From positions 1 to 40,655 of the forward strand of contig PHDM01000017.1 in NCBI GenBank assembly GCA_002840985.1: 40,655 nucleotides of DNA, read 5' to 3'. This document shows positions 34,301-40,655 of the stretch, in pieces. Source of the DNA: Bacteroidetes bacterium HGW-Bacteroidetes-17 (GTDB lineage Bacteria > Bacteroidota > Bacteroidia > Bacteroidales > GCA-2711565). The notes beneath the pieces are model-generated. The model was not told where the DNA came from, made no database searches, and was given only the letters and a program-made list of their open reading frames with translations. Numbering within the stretch: position 1 is the first letter of the stretch; each line of letters starts with the position of its first letter. A program made the position numbers and the translations under genes.

Positions 34301-37295
34301 TTCAAATGCCGATATTATATTCACTATTCACAACACTTTAGCGGGTGTTCTATCCATCACTACACCGCTTACATTGGGTGGTGCAGATGCAGGGCAATTT
34401 AGTATTCAAGCACAGCCTTCCGCTACTGTTGCAGGGAATGATTCTACAACATTCACAATAAGGTTCACACCTACTACCATAGGTTCAAAAACCGCCACAC
34501 TGGCAATTACAAATAGTGATGGGGACGAAAATCCTTACAATGTTACTTTAAACGGAACTGGAGGTACTCCCCCAACCGGATCAAATGAAGCTGACACCAT
34601 TTGCGAAAACCAGTCTTATGCTTTTGCAAGCGATGATTTTACTTTTAACGATGCTGACGGCGACAGTTTTGCTGGAATAAAAATTATTACGCTAGAAACT
34701 GCCGGAGAACTTAAATACAATAATATTGATGTGACAGCCGGACTTGATTGTCCTGATATTTCAAAATTGGTATTTATCCCGCAATCAAATACTAATGGTT
34801 CTCCTTATGCTACTTTTACCTTTAAGGTAAAAGATAATCAGGGAGTTTATAGTGAGGCTACATACACCCTGACTATTTCGGTTCTCCCTGAATTTATTGC
34901 AGGTACGCTCAGCGAAAGTCAAACACTCTGTTACAATATTACTCCAACCAGACTAATAAGTACAACACCTACAGGAGGTTTAGCCCCTTATACCTATCAG
35001 TGGCAAAGTTCGACTGATGGGGCAAATTTTAATGATATTGCAGGAGAAACAACTTTAGAGTATCAGCCTCCGGCTTTAGCACAGACTACTTATTACAGGT
35101 TATTACAAACTTCTTTTACGGGTTGCGGAACTATTGCAACGAATATTGTGACTATAAATGTTCACTCCGAATTTCAGGTTGGTTCAATTTCGGGATCGCA
35201 GGTATTGTATTACAGAACTACACCCGAAAAATTTATTGGTATTGCTCCGACAGGGGGTACAACTCCGTATTCCTATCAATGGCAAAAATCTTATGAAGGG
35301 AATAATTTTACGGATATCCCGGGAGCGACCAATTTGGATTATCAGGCAGGAGGGGAATACAGAACGACCTATTTCCGATTGAGGCAGACTTCTGCCACGG
35401 GTTGTGGAACAGAATTTACAAACAAGTTAAGCATGGTTGTATTTCCGGAGTTTGAAGTAGGGTCAATCAAAGAGGATCAATACATTTCTTACAATAGTGC
35501 TCCTGTAAAATTAATTGGGAAAGAACCCAGGGGAGGGTGGCCTCCATATACTTACCAATGGCAAAGTTCAAATGATGGAACAACCTTTACGGATATAGTT
35601 GGAGCGACAGGTTTGGATTATCAACCGGAAGCCCTGACTGATACCACTTTTTACAGGTTGATCCAATCATCTTCACACGATTATGCAGATAAAGCTACAA
35701 ATATTGTAACTATTTACATTTATCCGGAATTTGAAGTCGGGCGTATTTCAGGAGATCAAACTGTTTGTTACAATACTTCACCCGATTTGATTATTGGTAC
35801 AGAGCCAACAGGTGGAAATCTTCCTTATTCCTACCAATGGCAACAATCTTCAGATGGAGTGAATTTTACGGATATTGCCGGGGCCATTGACTTGAGTTAT
35901 CAAGCTCCTGCAATTACAGAGAAAACCTATTTCCGTCAAATTCAAACTTCTGCTAGCAACTGTGGAAGTTTTGCAACTGAGAATGTAACGATAACAATTC
36001 AATCGCTACCAAACGTAGATATTGGCAATGATCAGGCTATGATTTGTCCAAACCAAGGCTATCAACTATCTGCTGTTGCCGAAAACTACGGGTCATTGAC
36101 ATGGACCAGTTTAGGGGATGGGAGCTTTAGCGATGTAAATATTTTAAATCCGGTTTATATCCCTGGACAGAATGATATAGCAAGTGGTTCAGTAACTTTA
36201 GTTATTAATGCCATCGGAACTTCTCCTTGCGAAATGCTCGCTTCTGATCAAATGATTCTTTTGTTTTATCCAACATTGGTAATAAATGCCGGCAAGGATT
36301 TGACAGTTTATGAGAACTCTCAAATACAACTCAATGCAACGGTTACAGGCACAGGTAATTATTCTTATTTATGGTCCCCGGCCGAATTAGTTTCTGACCC
36401 AACAATCCTAAATCCTGTCACAAATCCTATTACAGATTCAATATCCTATACTTTACGGGTAACCAGTATTGAAACAGGCTGTAGTTTTTACGATCATGTA
36501 ATTTTCAAGATTGAACCGGGCGTGACCTATCAAATTAAAGGTATCATTTCAACAGTGAGTTTAAAAAATACCTTGCCTGTTACCAATGTGTTTTTTACAG
36601 GAATCAATAAAACAACTGTAACGAACGATCAAGGGGAATACATCATGATGGTACCTTCCGGTTATTCCGGTTGGGCAATCCCTTCCCGTCCAGGTTACGT
36701 TTTTGAACCCGACAGCATTGGCTTTTTTTATGTTGCTGAAGATCTTATTGCACAAAATTATGGTGGCGCTTTGTACATGAGGGCTAAAGCTACTCCCGAC
36801 TCGATCATTGCCGGACAAAGTGTTCAATTATCTGTTGAGTTGATTAATTCTACAAATCCGATATCGGCTTGCAGCTGGCAGGATGAAAACGGAGAGTTTT
36901 GTAATGAAAACAGTACTTTTGTAGTACCAACACATACTACACTTTATGTTGTTTATGTCGAGGATGGATACGAAAAAACATTTGATACTGTCAGGGTATA
37001 TGTGTCAACTACTACCAGTATTGATGATCCAAAGACGAATCATGATAAAATATCGATTTATCCAAATCCGACAAAAAATATTGTCCACATCGAAATTGGT
37101 GGCGAATTGAATGCTCAAATGATTTCTATCGTAAATCCAAATGGAATTCTTGTCAGGCAAATAAAGTTGCCAGAATCAATGTATGATAAGAAAGTTGAAA
37201 TCAGCCTTGAAAATCTGATTAAAGGTTCTTATTACCTTTTAATCACAAATAGCAAAGGTGAATTCATTGCTACCAAAAAAGTGATAAAAAACTGA
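28320..37295 (+). CDS. Giant modular T9SS-secreted surface protein
   Basis: A 2991-aa secreted protein. The signal peptide ends near residue 27 (SNSVFG). Three copies of a Trp/Tyr-rich module of about 100 aa (28-129, 259-358, 487-586) alternate with choice-of-anchor-D/HYDIN-like Ig domains at about 130-256, 359-485, 587-712, 713-838, 839-958, 1263-1380 and 1969-2083. A fibronectin-III-like domain lies at about 961-1080 and a lamin-tail-like domain at about 1080-1262 (LINEVDSDNPGTDTLQFIEL). Four cadherin-like/repeat domains fill 1384-1968. Four exact 93-aa PKD/Ig-like repeats span 2190-2561, two further PKD-like domains reach about 2737, then a carboxypeptidase-regulatory-like domain. The T9SS type A sorting tail is at about 2905-2991 (ISIYPNPTKNIVHIE ... 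GSYYLLITNSKGEF). Probably surface-attached and adhesive; no catalytic domain seen. It stands alone on the plus strand. Confidence 0.95.
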   Translation: MKILFLNNFRNALIFCITVSFSNSVFGIDLYVSGASNPTAANGRYIPNGTYSGYNSWVHESGGYYIYNDTYGTSGRYWNLDTDFTDEGTAPTVIFYSSATSTEASPASVTNWSPDTGYSGTLTITEGAPIPEIDIQGNSVSITSGGSAISSNNFTNLGSANISGATIVRTYAIKNVGGTTLTLSGSSPYITISGANSSDFSITGIPTASIAANSSTTFQITFNPSASGNRNASVSIGNNDSNEDPYTFAIQGYGYTPSNLVITGITSPANANGTYVHQGTINNFQYWKHQTLVYYIFNNVYSGTSYWNIDVDTDDTDNDYLFVKVSESGSPQGLSGWSANTADPVPTGSPVINDANPTPDIALAGNYIDIINDDTSPSFTDNTNFGSLNVSSGTRSRIFKIHNTGNSTLNLSGTSPYITIGGAADSDFSITIPPSPNISAGDSTSFVVTFDPTAAGTRIATLSIASDDPDESPYNITIQGDGFTAKNLIVSGITTPDVVNGNYIHQGILNEFQYWKHETLNYYIYNHKYSPGTTLYWNIDNDTDDAFSYYYSHDHNEDASPVNVTVWDTSGTHMGAIGIPLIIYAGPEMNVEGNNVSIADGDSSPSTTDYTDFGSQPVSSGNIVRTFTIENAGAEALTLTGSSPYVAISGTNAADFSVTSTPSNSIAPSGSTTFQITFNPSGGGTRSATISIANDDDDENPYNFNIQGTGLVPEMNVKGNSVSIADGDASPSVSDSTDFGSQTVSSGTIVRSYTIENLGGDVLNLTGSSPYVAILGTNAADFSVTATPSNSIAASGSTTFQITFDPSAGGTRSATISIANDDDNENPYNFNIQGTGLLPEINVKGNGTSIGDGDTTPSTTDNTDFGKTDLVSGMITKTFTIENTGADVLNISSITLSSTTHFAFSSALPTSVAIGGSETFDVTFDPASAGDQTITLTINNDDSNEGTYNFNIKGRGVDVAVPVTQASSVLFSPHATKMSVSWTNGNGGKRAVFVKAATTGTAAPVNDSVYTASAVFGSGSEVPSSGWYCVYNDVGTNVSITNLIPGTAYRVMVCEFNESEGLIRYNTSTATGNPANQQAVLVLINEVDSDNPGTDTLQFIELYDGGIGNVSLDGLAIVLFNGTDDLSYRSVDLDGYSTDANGYFVYGNPGVSGVDLSELNSLLIQNGPDAAALYSDNAANYPNGTAISTTNLIDAIVYDNGEADDAGLLVLLNASEPQVNEDGNSNKLYHSLQRIPNGTGGARNTSAYSAEWPTPKAANAQAPEILVEGNSIEIADGDVTPDVADSTDFGKADLLSGTITKTYTIKNYGTVSLTISSITLSDNTHFQISGSTPTTVSANGSESFSIIFDPSAAGTQTTTVTINSNDPDEAAFDFSIKGTGITAPVLASIEISALSYTEGDTATILTSTITISDDDDTNIDTASIQIIGNYQNGEDVLSFTNQNGISGTWTAGTGTISLSGSASKTNYETALRSVKYNNSDENPTTLTRTVSFMVNDGEQNSNIETREISISSINDDPTITGLPTDIAVLEDVASSVDLSATTFGDVDAGSDSIKLSIKAGSGTLSVAASGGLSFTGNASDSITIIGTASNIDTYLNTASNILYTSASNENGNDATTLTLIANDQGYTGSGGGSNVTLGTVNVDITAVNDPPVVDSVFGDNTSEVVAGSGAQNITDFDDATVTNVDSPDYNGGFLTISQSVGTANGSFGVDGTSVTSGGDETIAAGETISVGGTSIGTVDGIDDGQSGNSLQIDFNSSATSARIQSLIRSLTYSSPSGLDSRIFTLTLNDNDGTTNSGDQDASGNFVITVTPNPPVLGNIDGDSLSIPVGGAAVKIDIGGNATVTDGDSPNFNTGFITIVQNTGTANGNFSVDGTTVVSGADAAIVNGENIVVSAITIGTVSANDGQSGNNLTINFNSNATPARVQTLLRNIKYAAPSGAGNRTFTVSVKDASTNGAIGTADITITVVPPEMDLKQGTTAIADGGSYNFGSKIPHSNADIIFTIHNTLAGVLSITTPLTLGGADAGQFSIQAQPSATVAGNDSTTFTIRFTPTTIGSKTATLAITNSDGDENPYNVTLNGTGGTPPTGSNEADTICENQSYAFASDDFTFNDADGDSFAGIKIITLETAGELKYNNIDVTAGLDCPDISKLVFIPQSNTNGSPYATFTFKVKDNQGVYSEATYTLTISVLPEFIAGTLSESQTLCYNITPTRLISTTPTGGLAPYTYQWQSSTDGANFNDIAGETTLEYQPPALAQTTYYRLLQTSFTGCGTIATNIVTINVHSEFQVGSISGSQVLYYRTTPEKFIGIAPTGGTTPYSYQWQKSYEGNNFTDIPGATNLDYQAGGEYRTTYFRLRQTSATGCGTEFTNKLSMVVFPEFEVGSIKEDQYISYNSAPVKLIGKEPRGGWPPYTYQWQSSNDGTTFTDIVGATGLDYQPEALTDTTFYRLIQSSSHDYADKATNIVTIYIYPEFEVGRISGDQTVCYNTSPDLIIGTEPTGGNLPYSYQWQQSSDGVNFTDIAGAIDLSYQAPAITEKTYFRQIQTSASNCGSFATENVTITIQSLPNVDIGNDQAMICPNQGYQLSAVAENYGSLTWTSLGDGSFSDVNILNPVYIPGQNDIASGSVTLVINAIGTSPCEMLASDQMILLFYPTLVINAGKDLTVYENSQIQLNATVTGTGNYSYLWSPAELVSDPTILNPVTNPITDSISYTLRVTSIETGCSFYDHVIFKIEPGVTYQIKGIISTVSLKNTLPVTNVFFTGINKTTVTNDQGEYIMMVPSGYSGWAIPSRPGYVFEPDSIGFFYVAEDLIAQNYGGALYMRAKATPDSIIAGQSVQLSVELINSTNPISACSWQDENGEFCNENSTFVVPTHTTLYVVYVEDGYEKTFDTVRVYVSTTTSIDDPKTNHDKISIYPNPTKNIVHIEIGGELNAQMISIVNPNGILVRQIKLPESMYDKKVEISLENLIKGSYYLLITNSKGEFIATKKVIKN
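30078..30833 (+). repeat. Two tandem 378-bp units inside the giant gene
   Basis: Units 30078-30455 and 30456-30833 encode successive 126-aa choice-of-anchor-D domains. They are nearly identical at DNA level over long stretches, for example AGTTCACCCTATGTTGCAAT in both. The next domain at 30834 is in the same register but diverged. This marks a recent internal duplication. Confidence 0.85.
34887..36002 (+). repeat. Four 279-bp (93-aa) tandem repeats inside the giant gene
   Basis: Repeat starts lie at 34887, 35166, 35445 and 35724, exactly 279 bp apart. Each encodes a PEFEVGSI-like start, a P-Y-x-YQW-QS-S-DG core and a TYFRLIQTS-like strand. The protein repeats are well conserved while the DNA has drifted more than in the 378-bp pair. 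Confidence 0.85.
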
Positions 37296-37310
37296 TTGGG
37301 TAGTCCGTTA

Positions 37311-39119
37311 TTATTCAACTAGTATTGATACTGCAACAATTCCAGGTCCGGTATTGGCACCCAAAACAGGCGATGCTTCATGAATAAAAAGTGGTTCTTT
37401 TTTAAAAATACCGGTCAGTTCTTTTGCATACTCTTTAGCAGTTATTAAATTATCAGCATGGGTTATGGCATATCCCCATATCTGATTATTTGCAGCTAAT
37501 TTTAGCGCATGCTTTAAAAGATTTTTTTTACTGCCATTTTCAGTAAATGATTTTTCCAATAAAACTGATTTCCCATCTTTATCAATGCTTATGATGGGTT
37601 TTAAATTGAGTAATTTTCCGATAAATCCTTTCAACGGATTTACACGACCACTGCGCGCGATATATTTCAGTGATTTAACACTTACATATATTTCAGATTT
37701 TTGAATCCACTCGTCTGTCATTAAAATCAATTGCTCATGATTATATTCACCTGATTCACTAGCTTTTGCTAATCTTAGTACAATAAGTCCTAGTCCTGCT
37801 GTTAAACGCTTTGAGTCAATAACAGTGATTTTGGTCCTGGTTTGTAAACCAATTGTTTTTGCTGCTTTTTGGCTATTAGAAAATGTACCGCTTAATGCGT
37901 TACTTAGTTGAACTGCAATAATAGAATCGTAATGCGAGCTAAGAAATGAAAATTTATTGGAGAATAATTCAAAAGTTGGTTGAGCAGTTGTAGGATTTTT
38001 TTTAAGGTTAGGAAACATCTTGTAAAATTTTTCCGCTTTTAAAGTCACTCGATCTAAATAATAGCTGTCACCGATATGAACCGTTAGTGGAACAACGTTA
38101 ATTTGATGTTTTTGGATTAATTCATCAGGTAAATCACAGGTTGAATCTGTTACAATAGCAATTGGACCCAATTTATTGGTCATCACTTGATTTTGCATGA
38201 CCATATCATCCACTTTCTGGTAAGTGATATCGCCATACTTATGGATTTCTTCAAATATATTTGCCGGATCATCGGTATGAATGTGAATTCTTAGTTTTGC
38301 CGGAGAACCTGCAATTACTAATGAATCACCCATATCCAGTATCTTGTCTAAAATGACCTTTTTGTCAAGCTTTTCTCCTTCTAACATGGCTTCTGTACAA
38401 TACCGAAAAGTAATCTCATCATGTGATAAAAGTTCTGCCTCAGCTGATTGCACTTTAATAATATTTCGGGCAGGAAGGATTCTTTTAACTTCTCCATGAT
38501 TGAAAAAATCGATCATTCCTTCCAGAAATACCACAAATCCTTTAGCTCCGGAATCAACTACTTTGGCCTTTTTAAGTACATCTAATTTTTCGGTTGTCTC
38601 TTTTAAAGAGGTTCGCGCAGAATGAATCGACTCAGAGATTAGCTTTTTGAAGTCGTCAAATTTATATTTTACTTTATCAATGTGTTCAACCCATTCTCGC
38701 ATCACCGTAATCATAGTTCCTTCCACAGGGTTTGCGATGGCTTCGTACGCATATTTTATGGATTCGACAAGAATTCCTGCGAATGAATTGACATTGACAC
38801 GTTGCCCTGCCTTGATCTCATTACTAAAACCATATAGAAATTGCGCGAAAATAATTCCGGAATTTCCTCTTGCACCAATCAGGGCAGCATTAGCTATAGC
38901 TTCTGCAGTCTGTTTAAGATTATGGGTAGGGATCGATGTATTAATAATAGCACGCATAGTAGAAACCAGATTAGTTCCTGTATCTGCATCAGCCACAGGG
39001 AATACATTTATTTTATTCAACAATTCCTGATTGTCGAAAATTCTTTGTGCCCCGGCCAAAAAGCTAAAATACAATTGCTTTCCATCAAGTTCCTTGCTAT
39101 TGGGTATATAAGTTGGCAA
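37311..39119 (-). CDS. DAK2-DegV fusion, fatty-acid-kinase-like (FakA-FakB in one chain)
   Basis: A 602-aa cytoplasmic protein. The N-terminal DAK2/DhaL-type kinase domain (about 1-210) has NVFPVADADTGTNL near residue 44 with the Mg-ATP aspartates, and GARGNSGIIFAQFL. A FakA-middle-like region (about 225-310) carries the RIHIHTDDP motif near 280. The DegV/FakB fatty-acid-binding domain starts near 317 (AIVTDSTCDLP) and has SNALSGTFSNSQ and ARSGRVN. In Firmicutes, FakA and FakB are separate and together phosphorylate exogenous fatty acids; here both are in one chain. No ATG fits the N-terminus: the frame begins at a TTG at 39119 just after an in-frame stop, and the next Met would delete the ATP site. 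It converges with the giant gene, with only 15 bp between the stops. Confidence 0.92.
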   Translation of the reverse strand: MPTYIPNSKELDGKQLYFSFLAGAQRIFDNQELLNKINVFPVADADTGTNLVSTMRAIINTSIPTHNLKQTAEAIANAALIGARGNSGIIFAQFLYGFSNEIKAGQRVNVNSFAGILVESIKYAYEAIANPVEGTMITVMREWVEHIDKVKYKFDDFKKLISESIHSARTSLKETTEKLDVLKKAKVVDSGAKGFVVFLEGMIDFFNHGEVKRILPARNIIKVQSAEAELLSHDEITFRYCTEAMLEGEKLDKKVILDKILDMGDSLVIAGSPAKLRIHIHTDDPANIFEEIHKYGDITYQKVDDMVMQNQVMTNKLGPIAIVTDSTCDLPDELIQKHQINVVPLTVHIGDSYYLDRVTLKAEKFYKMFPNLKKNPTTAQPTFELFSNKFSFLSSHYDSIIAVQLSNALSGTFSNSQKAAKTIGLQTRTKITVIDSKRLTAGLGLIVLRLAKASESGEYNHEQLILMTDEWIQKSEIYVSVKSLKYIARSGRVNPLKGFIGKLLNLKPIISIDKDGKSVLLEKSFTENGSKKNLLKHALKLAANNQIWGYAITHADNLITAKEYAKELTGIFKKEPLFIHEASPVLGANTGPGIVAVSILVE

Positions 39120-39688
39120 AATAGTATGGTTTAGTTATTTAGTGCGTTGCAAATATAATAAATCTTGTAAACTGCTATAAAATCCTTTGAAACTTTAATT
39201 TTTTGTTTCAATACTTAGGATTGGCTTGAATTATGCTTGTAATATTTGCTTATTTTAAATTTCGAAAACTGAAATAAAGAAAATTCTTAAAGTTGATTAT
39301 CCCCGTGGCAAGTCAAGGGGGTATTTCGCCAACTTTATTTCACCAAAAAAGCTGAAACCCGAATTTTCATTATTTCACCCCCCTGTCAGTCTTTCGACTG
39401 ACATCCCCCCTGATTTTCAGGGGAGAGTACTAGGAAACCTCGCGGCAAGCCACGAGGAATTGTTTGATTAAAACATTCTTCTTTTTTTATCGTTAAAGTT
39501 CATTAATAATTAAGATTTTATATTGTTTAATATTCAAAATTCACAACAGAATTAGTTAACCCGGCAAATTATTTAATGATTGAAATTCATTTTTATTATC
39601 ATCAGAATTGAACGATGACAGTTCAGTTTTACTGGTAAAACTTGAAACAAAATATTGGAAGTTGTTCTTTTGATTAAAATAAATAGTT
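39120..39688. other. Intergenic region between divergent genes
   Basis: A 569-bp AT-rich spacer holding the divergent promoters of the DAK2-DegV gene and the DUF1573 gene, and in its middle the palindromic repeat cluster at 39301-39457. No promoter consensus could be assigned with confidence and no small gene is supported. Confidence 0.55.
39301..39457. repeat. Palindromic repeat cluster, possible small non-autonomous element
   Basis: GTCAGTC/GACTGAC (39385-39402, loop 4) and CCCCTGA/TCAGGGG (39407-39423, loop 3) are perfect hairpins. CCTCGCGGC/GCCACGAGG (39438-39457) is a 9-bp hairpin with one mismatch. CCCCGTGGCAAGTCAAGGGG (39301-39320) looks like a decayed relative of the last one, so related hairpins bound the block. 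Blocks of this kind recur between Bacteroidota genes. Confidence 0.6.
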
Positions 39689-40138
39689 ATGAGAAAAATA
39701 ATAATTGTATTCAGTATGCTTCTTTTTTCCTCAGTGATCTTAAATGCACAAGAGCAAAAAGATGAAAACCCAAATGCAGCTCAAATTAAATTTGAGACCT
39801 TAATTCACGATTATGGCAAAATTTTAAAAGATAGCGATGGTAAATTCAAATTTGTCTTTACCAATACAGGTAAAGAACCTTTAATTTTATCACAACCTCG
39901 TTCTTCCTGTGGCTGCACCGTTCCAACCTGGCCAAAAAAGCCAATACTTCCAGGGAAATCAGATGAAATTGAGGTAACTTATGCTACCAATCGGGTAGGA
40001 CCCTTTGCCAAAACCGTTACAATTATGTCGAATGCCAAAACTCCTGTTGTAGTTTTAAAAATACAAGGTGAAGTGGTTGATAAACTTGTAGATGGTACAC
40101 CATCAAAAAATAGTGGATCAGCACCCACCAATAAATAA
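39689..40138 (+). CDS. Secreted DUF1573 protein
   Basis: A 149-aa protein with a Sec signal peptide (MRKIIIVFSMLLFSSVILNA, cleavage near residue 20). The DUF1573 Ig-like domain covers about 32-132: IKFETLIHDYGKILKDSDGK, then FKFVFTNTGKEPLILSQP, the conserved SSCGCTVP with Cys74 and Cys76, and the closing VLKIQGEV strand. The fold is akin to the HYDIN/choice-of-anchor-D domains in the giant protein. Function of the family is unknown; a periplasmic or surface location is expected. There is no Cys at the cleavage site, so it is not a lipoprotein. Single gene followed by a terminator. Confidence 0.93.
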   Translation: MRKIIIVFSMLLFSSVILNAQEQKDENPNAAQIKFETLIHDYGKILKDSDGKFKFVFTNTGKEPLILSQPRSSCGCTVPTWPKKPILPGKSDEIEVTYATNRVGPFAKTVTIMSNAKTPVVVLKIQGEVVDKLVDGTPSKNSGSAPTNK

Positions 40139-40156
40139 ACCTAATTAAATAACATG

Positions 40157-40188
40157 ATCCCGTCTAAATCAGTCGGGATTTAATTTTT
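40157..40188 (+). terminator. Rho-independent terminator after the DUF1573 gene
   Basis: ATCCCG (40157-40162) pairs with CGGGAT (40174-40179); two further inner pairs flank a T-T mismatch. A T-rich tract TTTAATTTTT follows. It ends 8 nt before the aminotransferase start, so the two genes are probably separate units or the hairpin attenuates readthrough. Confidence 0.65.
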
Positions 40189-40196
40189 GTTTCAGT

Positions 40197-40655
40197 ATGC
40201 CGAAAATTTCATTAAAGGGGCAGAATATGCCCGAATCCCCAATTCGAAAATTGGTGCCTTATGCAGAGAAGGCTAAGAGTAAGGGAATTAAAGTGCACCA
40301 TTTAAATATTGGTCAACCTGATATTAAAACTCCTGAACTTGCATTAAATGCAATTAGAAATTTTGATCAAAAAGTAGTTGCTTATAGTCATTCTGCAGGG
40401 ATCTTGTCTTATCGACAGAAAATGGTTACGTATTATGAAAAACATGATATTCATATCACTGCCGACGATATTATTGTTTCTGCGGGTGCATCCGAAGCTA
40501 TTTTATTTGCAATGCAAACTTGTTTGGATCCGGGAGATGAAATAATTATTCCGGAACCTTTCTATGCAAATTATAATGGGTTTGCTATTAATTCAGGGGT
40601 TACGGTTAAACCTATATTTTCGAGTATTGAAACAGGATTTGCCTTACCCGGCATG
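40197..40655 (+). CDS. PLP-dependent aminotransferase, N-terminal part
   Basis: A class I/II aminotransferase (aspartate-aminotransferase-like) cut by the right edge after 153 codons. The N-terminal substrate segment NIGQPDIKTP (38-46) and the PLP phosphate-binding segment SAGASEAIL (95-103) are present, with IIIPEPFYANYNG at 116-128. The catalytic lysine lies beyond the window. The ATG at 40197 is chosen; an internal Met11 (MPESPIRKLVP) is an alternative start. The substrate cannot be set from this part. Confidence 0.93.
   Translation, partial: MPKISLKGQNMPESPIRKLVPYAEKAKSKGIKVHHLNIGQPDIKTPELALNAIRNFDQKVVAYSHSAGILSYRQKMVTYYEKHDIHITADDIIVSAGASEAILFAMQTCLDPGDEIIIPEPFYANYNGFAINSGVTVKPIFSSIETGFALPGM

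Noticed and set aside
34887-36002. CRISPR-like or non-coding tandem array
   Set aside because: The repeats are long, diverged at DNA level and in one open frame; they encode protein domains.
37296-37310. Bidirectional terminator between the convergent giant gene and the DAK2-DegV gene
   Set aside because: Only 15 bp separate the stops and no stem with T-tract was found there.

Overview
The window looks like a chromosomal segment of a Bacteroidota bacterium, probably of a Bacteroidales/Marinilabiliales type. It is AT-rich, carries a giant secreted protein with a type IX secretion (T9SS) type A sorting tail, has choice-of-anchor-D repeats, a DUF1573 protein and HTH_34-type winged-helix regulation, and uses Shine-Dalgarno sites sparingly. 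The genus cannot be read from the sequence alone.

Region 1 (1-8036, minus strand) is a probable stress operon read right to left: a 111-aa encapsulin-cargo-type ferritin-like protein, a flavin/NAD(P)H oxidoreductase, an alpha/beta hydrolase, a monofunctional haem catalase, a second alpha/beta hydrolase, and a very large sensor histidine kinase with nine PAS units that runs off the left edge. Together they suggest iron and peroxide handling with a redox or small-molecule sensor.

Region 2 (about 8040-9096) has no gene. It is packed with short palindromes, decayed repeat copies and a 7-bp tandem repeat.

Region 3 (9097-25735, minus strand) is the main point of interest, an approximately 16.6-kb efflux-type operon. 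In transcription order it encodes an ABC ATPase, an ABC-2 permease fused to a peptidase-M1-like domain that lacks its zinc motif plus a golvesin-like domain, a TolC-type outer-membrane factor, a lipoprotein adaptor, an RND pump, a second RND pump fused to a complete ABC ATPase, a stand-alone ABC-2 permease, a small membrane protein and a DHCW-type cupin. The RND-ABC fusion carries six extra predicted membrane helices. Its ATPase appears to be split, with the first beta strand separated from the Walker A part by about 180 residues of membrane sequence. The gene set implies a combined proton-driven and ATP-driven envelope export or maintenance machine.

Region 4 (26048-27271, minus strand) is a three-gene regulatory cassette: a membrane protein, a winged-helix regulator and a small membrane protein whose 3' end is frameshifted. 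A 7+5+7 palindrome lies just in front of the first gene.

Region 5 (27272-37295) is about 1 kb of AT-rich non-coding DNA with a possible decayed coding fragment, followed by a 2991-aa modular T9SS surface protein on the plus strand.

Region 6 (37311-40655) holds a FakA-FakB-like (DAK2-DegV) fusion on the minus strand, a palindromic repeat cluster, a DUF1573 lipoprotein-like secreted protein without a lipobox, a terminator hairpin and the start of a PLP aminotransferase. No rRNA, tRNA, CRISPR array or intact insertion sequence was seen.
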